From NCBI RefSeq assembly GCF_051132615.1, contig NZ_CP152375.1, positions 868,001-932,000 on the forward strand: DNA of 64,000 nucleotides. The letters run 5' to 3'. Shown here one piece after another: positions 8,711-16,235 of the stretch. The translations under genes and the position numbers were made by a program. Positions within the stretch are counted from its first letter, which is position 1. Every line of letters begins with the position of its first letter. The notes under the pieces were generated by a model. That model was not told the DNA's origin, ran no database searches, and worked only from the letters and a program-made list of their open reading frames with translations. The DNA comes from G051132615 sp051132615. GTDB lineage: Bacteria > Pseudomonadota > Gammaproteobacteria > Burkholderiales > Neisseriaceae.

Positions 8711-9044
8711 TTAAATTTCTCCCAAACTTGGTAGAGATAATGGTTAATGTTCCATTAAATAAGGCTATATTTTTCTTTCTAAAAAACCATTTCACTTCAA
8801 GAAGAATGATCTTGAATGCCTGATCATCATTAGCCGAGATGGTTTTAAGGAACAATAAAAACGGAATGGGTAACAGTAAAAACAACATTGCCTTTCCCTG
8901 AAGAAAAGGCAAAGCTGCCATCACTGCCATTACCGTCACAAATCCTGATATTGCTAAAGCAATTAAAGGAATCCCCCAAACCATTGCTTCACGAGATAAA
9001 GCATTAAAGGTAGGGCATTCTCTATCGATAGGATTGTCTTTCAT
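8619..9044 (-). CDS. virB3: VirB3, T4SS inner-membrane protein, copy A
   Basis: 141 aa with two adjacent membrane helices (about 25-45 and 50-70) and the VirB3-like end (FGRNLNDYE). VirB3 associates with VirB4 at the inner membrane. The family is usually nearer 100 aa; here the reading frame continues some 30 codons into virB4, an unusually long 92-base overlap. Copy B lacks this gene. Confidence 0.85.
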   Translation of the reverse strand: MKDNPIDRECPTFNALSREAMVWGIPLIALAISGFVTVMAVMAALPFLQGKAMLFLLLPIPFLLFLKTISANDDQAFKIILLEVKWFFRKKNIALFNGTLTIISTKFGRNLNDYERFFEQCSKKTASSIRFSAENLPTRHG

Positions 9045-9060
9045 ATAATGGCTACTCCTA

Positions 9061-9372
9061 TTAAATGCTCATGCTGCCGCCTTTGGTAAAGAGCCATGTC
9101 GCAATCACAATGCCAGCCCCTGCGCCGACGATCCATAAAGCAGTTTCCAGAATATCGCCCCATGTCTTGCGCCCCATAAACCCTTGGGCAAACTGCCAAA
9201 GTAGGGCGATTGTGGCAACTGCCCCAACAACGGCATAAATCCCATTTCGAACCATAATAATCATTGAGGTGACTTCGCCCTCGAATCCTGCTGCCATGGT
9301 CAGTGGACACAACATACTTAAAAATGCTGCTAACAACCATTGATTAATTGAAGACTTTTGTAATGCTTTCAT
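9061..9372 (-). CDS. virB2: VirB2, T4SS major pilin, copy A
   Basis: 103 aa with a long signal peptide ending near LTMAAG and two membrane helices in the mature pilin (IYAVVGAVATIALLWQFA and TALWIVGAGAGIVIATWLF), joined by the short basic loop GRKTWGD. This is the classical VirB2 pilin layout. I took the start at 9372, which gives the signal peptide directly; upstream codons lie in the terminator region. It is present only in copy A. Confidence 0.9.
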   Translation of the reverse strand: MKALQKSSINQWLLAAFLSMLCPLTMAAGFEGEVTSMIIMVRNGIYAVVGAVATIALLWQFAQGFMGRKTWGDILETALWIVGAGAGIVIATWLFTKGGSMSI

Positions 9373-9396
9373 AAATAAATTTCCTTCTTTTGGACA

Positions 9397-9424
9397 TAAA
9401 AAAAGCCGCATATAGTAGCGGCAC
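9397..9424 (-). terminator. Terminator between virB1 and virB2
   Basis: Minus-strand GCCGC/GCGGC stem with an 8-base loop and seven Ts. Because virB2-virB11 continue downstream, read-through or an additional promoter is needed. Confidence 0.7.
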
Positions 9425-9448
9425 AAAAAACTAATAATAGTAAACAGG

Positions 9449-10174
9449 TCAGAACTCGGCGAAGACATCCCAAGATTGATGTGGCTTGCTGCCCTCGATG
9501 GGTTCTTCCCTGTTTGATTCAACTGTTGAAACGATAAGACTCTTTCGTGGTTTATTTCCTCCTATATTGGTTGGTTGCGCTTTTGCCTTAACTGGCACAG
9601 CTTTGGTTGAAAAACTTGGATCTAACTTAGGTACTTTTAAAGTGACTTGTTCTGTATTACTGCCTGCACTGGCGAGTACCTTACGTACATAGCCATTATT
9701 AAAACCCCGACTAAATGAGCCTGTGTTATAAGCTGATAAAGCCGCTTGTAGTGCTTTTTGCCCATCCCCGTGTATCTTCTTTGCCCCCTGATAGTTCCTA
9801 CTTAAAATCAATGCAGAGGCTTTTAGGTTCTGGCAAGGATCAAAAAGTTGTTCAATACTCATCTTAACCACACCAAGATTGGCAGAGTTAATCTGGGCAA
9901 TGCCCATATCAATATTCGCGCCTTTGGCTATTAAAGATTTAGCAGTTGAAACCGCTTCTTGATGGCTTTTGGGTTGTCTAGAAAGTTTAGCCCCTCTATT
10001 GACTCCAATTGCATAGGGATTAAACCCTGATTCCGTTTTAACGATTGCCGCTAATGTGTGAGAAGACACATCAGGTACACACCTTTTAGCCAGTTCATGA
10101 AAATTAACTGTTTGAGCATAAACAAAAGGTGTGAATGACAAACATAAAAAAGGAAAGAAAGTAATTGCTTTCAT
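9449..10174 (-). CDS. virB1: VirB1, T4SS lytic transglycosylase, copy A
   Basis: VirB1 opens the peptidoglycan for T4SS assembly. The 241 aa start with a signal peptide (to about VYA, residue 20). An SLT-type domain follows, with catalytic Glu48 in IVKTESGFNP, then MGIAQINSANLG and ALSAYNTGSFSRGFNNGYV, and a Lys/Pro-rich tail. It is the first gene of the leftward virB operon and lies next to the attachment site. Confidence 0.93.
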   Translation of the reverse strand: MKAITFFPFLCLSFTPFVYAQTVNFHELAKRCVPDVSSHTLAAIVKTESGFNPYAIGVNRGAKLSRQPKSHQEAVSTAKSLIAKGANIDMGIAQINSANLGVVKMSIEQLFDPCQNLKASALILSRNYQGAKKIHGDGQKALQAALSAYNTGSFSRGFNNGYVRKVLASAGSNTEQVTLKVPKLDPSFSTKAVPVKAKAQPTNIGGNKPRKSLIVSTVESNREEPIEGSKPHQSWDVFAEF

Positions 10175-10366
10175 TATCTTCCTTTACATGAATGATTAAT
10201 TATTTGAAAAAGAAAACTGAGAAAAAATACTAAAGGGATATACAAAAAATTAGAAAAATCTGTCTAATACTCAATATAAACACCCAATAAAAACAAGGGT
10301 CGAATTTTACATTTTATTAGACAATTATCTTTGTAACTTATTGTTTATAAATAATTGTACAACTGT

Positions 10367-10411
10367 CTTGTAATCAGAAGGTCGAGGGTTCAACTCCTTT
10401 CGCCGGCACCA
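10367..10411 (+). other. Attachment site: 3' 45 bases of a tRNA-Thr(UGU) gene
   Basis: The sequence runs from anticodon loop CTTGTAA through variable loop AGGTC and T-arm (GAGGGTTCAACTCCTTT) to CGCCGGC-A-CCA, matching the 3' half of tRNA-Thr(UGU). The upstream bases do not restore a D-arm or acceptor 5' strand, so this is not a full gene. A tRNA 3' end beside a tyrosine recombinase is the classic att core. To its left lie element sequences (virB1), to its right a terminator and the integrase, i.e. an attP-like joint. Confidence 0.75.
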
Positions 10412-10422
10412 TTAAAAACAAT

Positions 10423-10459
10423 GAGTTAGCTTACACAAATAAAGCTAGCTCGTTTTTTT
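10423..10459 (+). terminator. Rho-independent terminator after the tRNA-Thr 3' end
   Basis: GAGTTAGCTT and AAGCTAGCTC form a 10-bp stem (one G-U) followed by seven Ts on the plus strand. It would terminate a tRNA rebuilt by integration at this att site. Confidence 0.75.
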
Positions 10460-10481
10460 ATTAGACAGTTGTCTAATATGA

Positions 10482-11441
10482 TCACTTAACAGGCTGCACT
10501 TTGACAGGTTTTCTTTGGTAAATTTTCGCCATTGCTTCAGGGTTAGCGTGACCCAGTAATTTCTTATCATCACCATCACTCCTAGCCTTTGCCCTGATAT
10601 CTCTGAATGTAAATCTTTCCTGAATAATGCCTCTTTTTATACAATCAACAATCAATCTTTGCCAAGCCGTCTGTATGCCACTTGAGCCATATTTTTGCCC
10701 TCTGGCATTAACCACCAGATATTCTGCAGAAAAAGGAAACTCTTTTTTAGCCCTATTCACCACATCACGTAAAGCATCAGACCAAACAACAATAATCTTT
10801 GTCCCCGTTTTGTTTTGCTCAAAAAATATCCCTTCTTCCGAAATATCCGAATGTTTGATTTTTAATAAATCTGCTTGTCTTTGGCCTGTAATATAAGCCA
10901 AGTCCATTAAAATTTGAATATGCGTAGCAGCTTGTTGGTACACAGCATGAAACTCCCAATCTGCAATATACCGATCACAGGGTTTTTCCTGATTCTTCTC
11001 AACATATAAACAGGGGTTTTTCTCAGCTAAACCCCAACGTATGGCCTTTTTGAACACATGAGAAAGTAAAGCAATTTCCCTATTGGCCGCAATTTTTGCT
11101 TCTCTGGTATCCAGATATTGGGCAATGTGCTTAGGTAATATTACTGTTGGATCCATTTTGCCAAACACACCTTTTAGGATGTGCAAATGATGCTTTTGAT
11201 CCTTTATCGTACCTTTTGCTTTTGTGGGTAAAACTTCGCGTTCATACCTTTCAAAAATACCGAGCATTGCAGGCTTTTGGTTTTCCATACGGGTAATACC
11301 AGATAAGGCTTTATACATGCCCGACTCATCCCCTTTTTTCGCAAGCCTTGTCCATTTATTATTGCGTACATAATAATAGGCGCCATGTTTCAAATAAACA
11401 TTTCGAGGAAGACCCGTATTTTTAGTACGCGGTTTACCCAT
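10482..11441 (-). CDS. int: Tyrosine recombinase (integrase)
   Basis: 319 aa from the chosen start at 11441, which overlaps the upstream DUF4224 gene. Catalytic-domain motifs are visible: first Arg in TGQRQADLLKIK, a box-II segment FTFRDIRAKARSDG in which the usual His of H-x-x-R is Arg, LLGHANPEAMAKIYQR with the conserved His, and Tyr as nucleophile near the C-terminus. It probably integrates the element at tRNA-Thr, since the att core is 70 bases from its 3' end. Confidence 0.92.
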   Translation of the reverse strand: MGKPRTKNTGLPRNVYLKHGAYYYVRNNKWTRLAKKGDESGMYKALSGITRMENQKPAMLGIFERYEREVLPTKAKGTIKDQKHHLHILKGVFGKMDPTVILPKHIAQYLDTREAKIAANREIALLSHVFKKAIRWGLAEKNPCLYVEKNQEKPCDRYIADWEFHAVYQQAATHIQILMDLAYITGQRQADLLKIKHSDISEEGIFFEQNKTGTKIIVVWSDALRDVVNRAKKEFPFSAEYLVVNARGQKYGSSGIQTAWQRLIVDCIKRGIIQERFTFRDIRAKARSDGDDKKLLGHANPEAMAKIYQRKPVKVQPVK

Positions 11442-11667
11442 ATTGTTTTTCCTTTGCAAATACCGAAAAATCAGGTTCTACTGTATATTGTTTTTCCTGA
11501 ATCGCATCTTCATAAAGTCGCCATGTGGTACGAGGTTTACCATCCCTGCGTTTGGAATATTTCACCCCTAACTTATCTAATGCCCTACATTGCGCAGCGG
11601 GTTGTTCCAAACCCGTAATTTCCTGTATGTCCTCATCAGTCAGGCAGGAATTTAGATATTCAGCCAT
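11434..11667 (-). CDS. DUF4224-type small protein, probable excision/DNA-binding partner of the integrase
   Basis: 77 aa; TDEDIQEITGLEQPAAQCRALDKLGV and the basic RRDGKPRTTW resemble the DUF4224 family found directly upstream of phage and ICE integrases. It overlaps the integrase start by eight bases, so the two are translated together. Its role as an excisionase-like factor is inferred from position. Confidence 0.7.
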   Translation of the reverse strand: MAEYLNSCLTDEDIQEITGLEQPAAQCRALDKLGVKYSKRRDGKPRTTWRLYEDAIQEKQYTVEPDFSVFAKEKQYG

Positions 11668-11685
11668 TTCAATTCCCTCTTAAAT

Positions 11686-11709
11686 AAAAATGACCCTTAA
11701 GAGGGTCAA
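11686..11709 (-). terminator. Terminator after the TraM-like gene
   Basis: Minus-strand stem GACCCTCTTAAGGGTC followed by ATTTTTATTT. Confidence 0.7.
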
Positions 11710-11731
11710 TCAATAAAATGTCACATTGGCA

Positions 11732-12148
11732 TCAAAAAAGAGAACGCAGAACCACCCCCATTACCATGCCAACTATCCCTATCATCAAAAGATACGCCCT
11801 ATTTAACGTTAGATGCTCATGAACCAATGAATGTTTAAACTCAGACAAATGAGCATTCACCATACCAATGACCTGTTCTTCAGCATTTTTAGAAGAGCGT
11901 TTGGCCTCACCCATAAGCTCCATCAAAACCTGTTCCCGATACTTTTTAATTTCAGAAACAGCATCCAAGAGTTTTTGAGTTTCTTCCTGAAGAGCCAAAA
12001 AATGAGCAGACTGATTTTTTTCTTGAAGAAGCAATACCGCAACAATCGGGTCATCAGCCGTTAATTTAACCCCTGATATCTGAAACACCTGTTGAATGAT
12101 ATGCTCAATATCATCATTCTTGATTCCCTGCTCTGCTGAATAATTCAT
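11732..12148 (-). CDS. TraM/StbC-like conjugation protein with C-terminal membrane anchor
   Basis: 138 aa: a soluble, coiled-coil-rich body (about 40-100) and one C-terminal membrane helix (YLLMIGIVGMVMGVVLRSL). It overlaps a TraL-like ATPase gene by 35 bases. The ATPase-then-anchored-protein order and sizes match traL-traM of IncP plasmids (or stbB-stbC of IncW). The call rests on organisation more than on sequence motifs. Confidence 0.55.
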   Translation of the reverse strand: MNYSAEQGIKNDDIEHIIQQVFQISGVKLTADDPIVAVLLLQEKNQSAHFLALQEETQKLLDAVSEIKKYREQVLMELMGEAKRSSKNAEEQVIGMVNAHLSEFKHSLVHEHLTLNRAYLLMIGIVGMVMGVVLRSLF

Positions 12149-12863
12149 CTTGTCCTAGTTGCCCCCATATATCATTTCTCACTTGTTTCAAACGTTGACG
12201 TGGCATCATAGTGAAATCAGGATGATTGGCTATTTCATCAAACGTCAGATTTAAAGAAGTCATTTTCTGAATATCTTTGCCAAATGTGTCAGGGTTACGA
12301 GGGTGCAACTCAACAGTTTTAATAATCTTATCTCGATGATCTTTCACAAATTTAAACTCAGAAAAAGATTTACCTGATTCTTCAATCTGCCCAAAATGAT
12401 GATTCAACCACACAACCACATGCGCCTGTATCCCCTTTACCGTTTTAAACAGCCCATCCAAACAATCCTTTTGTGCTTGGCCACCAGCAATAACTGAGTG
12501 GATATACAATTCAACCTCACTGTCTGCCAGTAAAGCATCAACCGAGTTTTCAGCCATATAAGACATTAAAGGAACAAATGTCGCCGCCCCATTATCCACA
12601 ACAGCAATGCCTTCAGCTTCAACAAGCTGTTCAATCAATCCATCAAAGTTTCGAGAATCGATATTGTTATTATTGTTCAGGATATTGACCACAGACACAT
12701 CCAATGCTTTATAACGGCTGAATGTTGGATTCACAGGATCAGTGTCAAAACAATGAACAGGTGTATCCTGATTAGTGGCTCTTAAATATTGAGCGATAAA
12801 GGAAGCAACCAGTGATTTACCCACACCACCTTTACCTTGAGTAATTAAATGAACTTCTTTCAT
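12114..12863 (-). CDS. TraL/StbB-like P-loop ATPase (ParA superfamily)
   Basis: 249 aa with the deviant Walker A KGGVGKS at residues 11-17, a Walker A'/B region (DTDPVNPTFSRY, VVDNGAATF) and the long C-terminal region of conjugative-plasmid TraL/StbB proteins. Such ATPases act in conjugation or plasmid positioning. No centromere repeats or ParB lie beside it, which favours TraL/StbB over classical partition. Confidence 0.75.
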   Translation of the reverse strand: MKEVHLITQGKGGVGKSLVASFIAQYLRATNQDTPVHCFDTDPVNPTFSRYKALDVSVVNILNNNNNIDSRNFDGLIEQLVEAEGIAVVDNGAATFVPLMSYMAENSVDALLADSEVELYIHSVIAGGQAQKDCLDGLFKTVKGIQAHVVVWLNHHFGQIEESGKSFSEFKFVKDHRDKIIKTVELHPRNPDTFGKDIQKMTSLNLTFDEIANHPDFTMMPRQRLKQVRNDIWGQLGQDELFSRAGNQE

Positions 12864-12883
12864 ATTATGCCTCTTAAAATAAA

Positions 12884-12909
12884 TACAGCCTGAAAAATCA
12901 GGCTGTTTC
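12884..12909 (-). terminator. Terminator between the trbM-like and traL-like genes
   Basis: Minus-strand ACAGCCTGATTTTTCAGGCTGT stem-loop followed by a T-rich stretch. Confidence 0.7.
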
Positions 12910-12911
12910 AG

Positions 12912-13475
12912 TTATTGATTAACCCACTTACCACCATTGTATGGATCACCAACATATTTCACAGAATCAACGTTATAAGTCCACCCATGGTTAAAATACG
13001 CCGTACAGTAAGATGGTCGAGCATTTTGAATAATGTATTTTGAGATCACACTGGGTATACTTGCACAAGGCTGTGTACGATACCCCTTTTTTCCTGAAAC
13101 ACATTGTTGATACTCAGGATTCGGCACTTTAACCAGCTTACGATTGACCCGATTCAACTCATCCGCATCACAACGACCCGCACCTTTTGATATGGCACTG
13201 ATTAAAGAAGGCATTCCTTCTTCCTTGCTGGATGGGCAGATACTTAAAAAATCCTTGCGTGCTTTTATGGTGTCAGACATTTTTTTCTTGTGAATATCAA
13301 AATAACGTTTCAACGATGGTGCGCATTCACTTGGCTTCTCGCCACTGGATAAACACAAAATAGCTTCACAAGACAGTCTGGTGTCTCCTGTCAGGATATC
13401 CTCTTCAGCAAAAGATAAAGTTGAGGTTAAAAATAAACCGATCCCCATAAAAAACGAACATAATTTAAATTTCAT
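12912..13475 (-). CDS. trbM: TrbM/KikA-family conjugal transfer protein
   Basis: 187 aa with a signal peptide (MKFKLCSFFMGIGLFLTSTL, cleavage near SFA) and the family motif GDTRLSCEAILCLSSGEKPSEC, followed by further conserved cysteines. TrbM/KikA are periplasmic proteins of conjugative plasmids of uncertain exact role. I placed the start at 13475, where the signal peptide begins. Downstream are the TraL- and TraM-like genes. Confidence 0.85.
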   Translation of the reverse strand: MKFKLCSFFMGIGLFLTSTLSFAEEDILTGDTRLSCEAILCLSSGEKPSECAPSLKRYFDIHKKKMSDTIKARKDFLSICPSSKEEGMPSLISAISKGAGRCDADELNRVNRKLVKVPNPEYQQCVSGKKGYRTQPCASIPSVISKYIIQNARPSYCTAYFNHGWTYNVDSVKYVGDPYNGGKWVNQ

Positions 13476-13538
13476 AGACCATCTTTCAAAGAATAAATAA
13501 TAGATAAGGATGAAGACTGCCTTTATTGCCGCCAAGCC

Positions 13539-13730
13539 CCTAAAGCCATGCTTTAGGATTTCGCAGTTGGGCGGTTCTGGTTTCCTGTAATAGATTTTTG
13601 TCTAAAACTGTCAGTGAGACTCACTGCGGACGATTCCCTGATAACGCAACGGCCAGAATGTTGCGTTGCACGTAAACATACCGTGCGTTTTTCCCTTATT
13701 ACCAAATGAATATGAGTATTCTTTGGGGTT
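13539..13730. other. Cluster of consecutive hairpins (candidate oriT or structured RNA)
   Basis: About 190 bases hold five dyads in a row: CCTAAAGC/GCTTTAGG (13539-13557), CAGTGAG-A-CTCACTG (13612-13626), AACGCAAC/GTTGCGTT (13643-13667), GCACG/CGTGC (13668-13686) and a long CCAAA-GAATA/TATTC-TTTGG hairpin (13702-13726). A 72-codon frame crosses it, but the symmetric structure argues against coding. It lies just upstream of the trbM-like gene. Confidence 0.5.
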
Positions 13731-13796
13731 ATTCGGGCTGAATTTTTAAAGAGAATAATTAAATTATACATAGTATATAATAATTATACAATAGGA

Positions 13797-13825
13797 TAAA
13801 AAAAAGCTGCTTTAAAGCAGCTTTA
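13797..13825 (-). terminator. Terminator of the CI-like repressor gene
   Basis: AAAGCTGCTTTAAAGCAGCTTT stem-loop followed by a run of Ts on the minus strand. Confidence 0.8.
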
Positions 13826-13839
13826 AATTTTTAAGAAGA

Positions 13840-14478
13840 TTATCTATATACAACAATCCATGTACATACTTTTCCTAGTATTTGTAATTCGTCTCTATTT
13901 ATAAATTCATCAGGATATTCAATATTGTTATAAGTACTCAATTTAATCATATTATTAGGAAGTGAATAAACTTTACGGATTCTGAATAATCCACCATAAA
14001 TACAACCGTATAACTTTCCATCAACAATATTGATTAATGATCTATCTAAAATAACTGTACTTGTATCTGGAATAACTGGGTATAAACTATTTCCTTCTAT
14101 TTTTGTGGCAATCACATTTTCAATCTCAACTTGAGCTTCTTTAAGTGTGTATTTAGAAATATGCATTTTTCTATTGCTATTTTCCAGCATTACTTCTCCT
14201 ATATTTTTTGGATTAATAAATCCTATATATAGAGGAAGCTCTATAACATCATCTTCTGAATCCTGCTCAATAGAGTAAAAATCTTGATATGGTAAAGGAT
14301 AAGAGCATAGCTCTGATATCTGAAGCATAGTTGTGAATGTAGGCTGACTTCTACCTCTCTCCATAGCAGATATGCTGGCTTTAGTTGAAAAGCCAAGCTC
14401 AAAAGCTAACTCTTCTTGAGTCAACCCCTTATGCTGCCGTGCAGATTTGACCCAATCAGCAATGTCTATTGTATTCAT
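13840..14478 (-). CDS. CI/LexA-like repressor (HTH plus S24 peptidase-like domain)
   Basis: 212 aa. An N-terminal HTH_3 domain (RQHKGLTQEELAFELGF, SISAMERGRSQPT; about 12-60) is joined to an S24-type domain with the Ser motif IEGNSLYPVIPD (about 130) and a downstream basic GLFRIRKVY strand where the catalytic Lys is expected. Such proteins repress phage or ICE genes until self-cleavage. It is divergent from the small Cro-like gene at 14599, forming a two-gene switch. Confidence 0.88.
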   Translation of the reverse strand: MNTIDIADWVKSARQHKGLTQEELAFELGFSTKASISAMERGRSQPTFTTMLQISELCSYPLPYQDFYSIEQDSEDDVIELPLYIGFINPKNIGEVMLENSNRKMHISKYTLKEAQVEIENVIATKIEGNSLYPVIPDTSTVILDRSLINIVDGKLYGCIYGGLFRIRKVYSLPNNMIKLSTYNNIEYPDEFINRDELQILGKVCTWIVVYR

Positions 14479-14532
14479 TGAATAATTAATCTCATATTTT
14501 TTATGAGGTTAATTCTAAAAGTGTTGTGTGTC

Positions 14533-14549
14533 GTATAAATTTATTATAC
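14533..14549. promoter_or_regulatory. Candidate operator between the repressor and Cro-like genes
   Basis: GTATAA-ATTTA-TTATAC is a perfect 6-bp dyad with a 5-base spacer in the divergent promoter region. A further GTATAA half-site lies at 14562-14567. It is a likely binding site for the repressor or Cro-like protein. Confidence 0.5.
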
Positions 14550-14598
14550 TATAATTAAAATGTATAACTAAAAAATACTAAGTTTAAAGGATTTGACA

Positions 14599-14802
14599 AT
14601 GATTACAGGTTTAGAGAAAGCAATTTTATATTTTGGTTCTCAAGCAGCACTAGGCAGACAGCTAGGGCTTCAGAGATCAGCAATCAATAGCTGGGTTAAA
14701 AAACGTAGTATCATCCCTGCTGAAACGGCGATTTCAATTGAAAAAATTACTAATGGAGCAGTATCTCGCGAAGATTTAAGACCTGACCTATTTATTAAAT
14801 GA
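14599..14802 (+). CDS. Cro/YdaS-like DNA-binding protein
   Basis: 67 aa with an HTH of the Cro/YdaS type: GSQAALGRQLGLQRSAINSWVKKRSIIPAETAISIEK, here split for reading as GSQAALGRQLG and QRSAINSWVKK. The ATG at 14599 has AAAGGA seven bases upstream; a TTG six bases earlier is too close to it. Its stop overlaps the next gene (ATGA), so it leads the rightward replication operon. Confidence 0.85.
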   Translation: MITGLEKAILYFGSQAALGRQLGLQRSAINSWVKKRSIIPAETAISIEKITNGAVSREDLRPDLFIK

Positions 14803-15551
14803 ACATTCATTCGATACGTTCTACCCTATCAACTGAATTCGTTGTTTACAGCGAATTAAGGCAGTTGTGTGATAACCATGAGCCAACACTCAGAATGTTG
14901 AGTAAGTTCCTCTATTGGGCTGAAAATGTAGAAAGTAAAGCCCCTCATCGTGATGGCTGGTTCTGGAAAACAGGTAAAGACCTAGCTTCAGAAATAGGTG
15001 TGACCAGACGAGGTTATGAAGTTGCCAGAACCTATCTAACCAACCTTGGTGTCCTTGATTTTAAAAAAGGCGGTATCTTCAATAAAATGCACTTTAGGGT
15101 CAATGCTGAAAAACTTTTAAAGTTAGTTTATCAGGTTAAAGGATTACCCATTCCTAAAGACATTAATGAATACCAGCTAGACAACGATGGTTTTAGGGTA
15201 CCTAACTGGATGCCTATTAAACTATGGAATCAGTTTATTGGTATGAGTCAAAGGAAAAAAGGACGCACCATGTTGAATATCGATAAGAAAAAACGCATTA
15301 ATGAATTAAAGGCTTTATGTGATCAGAGGCTTGATATTCATCTTATTATGGAAGAAACCATTATTAAAGGCTGGGCTGCATTTTATCAACCAAACTTTAG
15401 CCCAGTAGCAAAATCACTTACTGTTCCTGTTACTCAAGAACAGATCAATGCAGAAATCAAAGCAACAAGAGAGCCAAAAGGTACTCGTTCAACAAAAGAA
15501 ACAGCTCAAGAGAACCTAAAGAATATCCTTTCAAATATTTTGAAGAAATAA
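14799..15551 (+). CDS. Putative replication initiation-type winged-helix protein
   Basis: 250 aa. The N-terminal part (SKFLYWAENVESK, DGWFWKTGKDLASEIGVTRRGYEVARTYLTNLGVLDFKKGG split over about 30-95) reads as a winged-helix domain like those of phage/plasmid replication proteins. The C-terminal half is basic, with a helical tail. It is coupled to the Cro-like gene and followed within 200 bases by iterons. I infer a role in starting replication; it is not a recognisable Rep_3 protein. Confidence 0.55.
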   Translation: MNIHSIRSTLSTEFVVYSELRQLCDNHEPTLRMLSKFLYWAENVESKAPHRDGWFWKTGKDLASEIGVTRRGYEVARTYLTNLGVLDFKKGGIFNKMHFRVNAEKLLKLVYQVKGLPIPKDINEYQLDNDGFRVPNWMPIKLWNQFIGMSQRKKGRTMLNIDKKKRINELKALCDQRLDIHLIMEETIIKGWAAFYQPNFSPVAKSLTVPVTQEQINAEIKATREPKGTRSTKETAQENLKNILSNILKK

Positions 15552-15730
15552 TCTCCTCCTATAGCATTATTGCGCCCAAAATTTATAAAACCACCAAAAA
15601 CAGCCTATTTTTTCAGTATCTTAGCTATAAAAAATTAAAAATAGTCATTCCTTCCAAAAATAATCAAAACCTTCTATTTATGTACCCAATATAGTCATTT
15701 TTGACAGTAAAATTATTCTTTTAAAAATCA

Positions 15731-15868
15731 TTACTTTGTACATAGAGTACAGATTAGTTTGTTCATGGGATACAAATTAGTTTGTTCATGGGATACAAAT
15801 TAGTTTGTTCATGGGATACAAATTAGTTTGTTCATGGGATACAAATTAGTTTGTCTCTAGGTAACACA
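15731..15868. repeat. Five 23-bp iterons (candidate replication origin)
   Basis: TTAGTTTGTTCATGGGATAC-type units recur with period 23 at 15754, 15777, 15800, 15823 and 15846, the middle ones identical and the outer ones degenerate (CATAGAGTACAGATTAG before, TCTCTAGGTAAC after). Spacing of about two helical turns is typical of initiator-binding iterons. The 180 bases before them (15552-15730) are very AT-rich and hold no gene. Confidence 0.85.
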
Positions 15869-15944
15869 ATATACATAGAATACAAACATAGGGTTACTTC
15901 ATATAAATAAGGTGGCGCACTTAGGTTTTTTATGAAAAAGATAA

Positions 15945-16154
15945 ATGCAAAACTTCGCGATCATTGAAGCTGTAACAGATGACTTGATAAAAAACTTATC
16001 TGAAAAAGATAAAAATATCATCCAATCTACAAAAGAATCAGAATTATTAAAATTTCATTTTAAACTAGGTACAATGATTCATAATCAGTATGGAGCTCAG
16101 GCATTAGGCCTAGTGAATTCATGTTTCCAATTACCACTGAATCATGAGTCGTAG
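15945..16154 (+). CDS. Small conserved-type protein of unknown function (69 aa)
   Basis: 69 aa, mostly helical (LIKNLSEKDKNIIQSTKESELLKFHFKLG split as LIKNLSEKDK and ELLKFHFKLG). The segment ELLKFHFKLGTMIHNQYG resembles short proteins found near plasmid and phage loci whose function is unknown. It sits directly after the iterons and before the nuclease gene. The ribosome site is weak. Confidence 0.5.
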   Translation: MQNFAIIEAVTDDLIKNLSEKDKNIIQSTKESELLKFHFKLGTMIHNQYGAQALGLVNSCFQLPLNHES

Positions 16155-16202
16155 ACAATTTCCTTGTAAAGGTTTGTTCTCTTTTTTATTGACCGATTGA
16201 AA

Positions 16203-16211
16203 TGCTATAAT
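16203..16211 (+). promoter_or_regulatory. Extended -10 promoter (TGCTATAAT) that decides the nuclease start
   Basis: A perfect extended -10 lies here; transcription would start near 16218. This excludes the TTG at 16197 as the start of the downstream gene and favours the ATG at 16236. No convincing -35 is present, as is common with extended -10 promoters. Confidence 0.6.
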
Positions 16212-16235
16212 CAGGGAAAATTACTATATCACCTA

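Larger units (their letters stand above)
10261..10477. repeat. ATTAGACA repeats flanking the attachment site (candidate recombinase arm sites)
   Basis: ATTAGACA or its complement occurs at 10261-10268, 10316-10323 and twice in the palindrome ATTAGACAGTTGTCTAAT (10460-10477). Four copies within about 215 bases around the tRNA-like core and beside the integrase suggest protein-binding arm sites. This is inference from spacing and repetition. Confidence 0.5.

Noticed and set aside
10362..10411. Complete tRNA-Thr gene
   Set aside because: Only the 3' half is present; the upstream bases do not form a D-arm or acceptor partner, and the anticodon stem has mismatches.
12114..12863. ParA of a plasmid partition system
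   Set aside because: ParA-type motifs are present but there is no ParB or centromere repeat, and the coupled membrane-anchored partner fits traL-traM or stbB-stbC better.
13553..13771. 72-codon minus-strand reading frame
   Set aside because: It runs across a series of perfect hairpins and lacks any protein-like pattern; structure explains the sequence better than coding.
15737..15868. CRISPR array
   Set aside because: The 23-bp units follow each other directly with no spacers; they are iterons.
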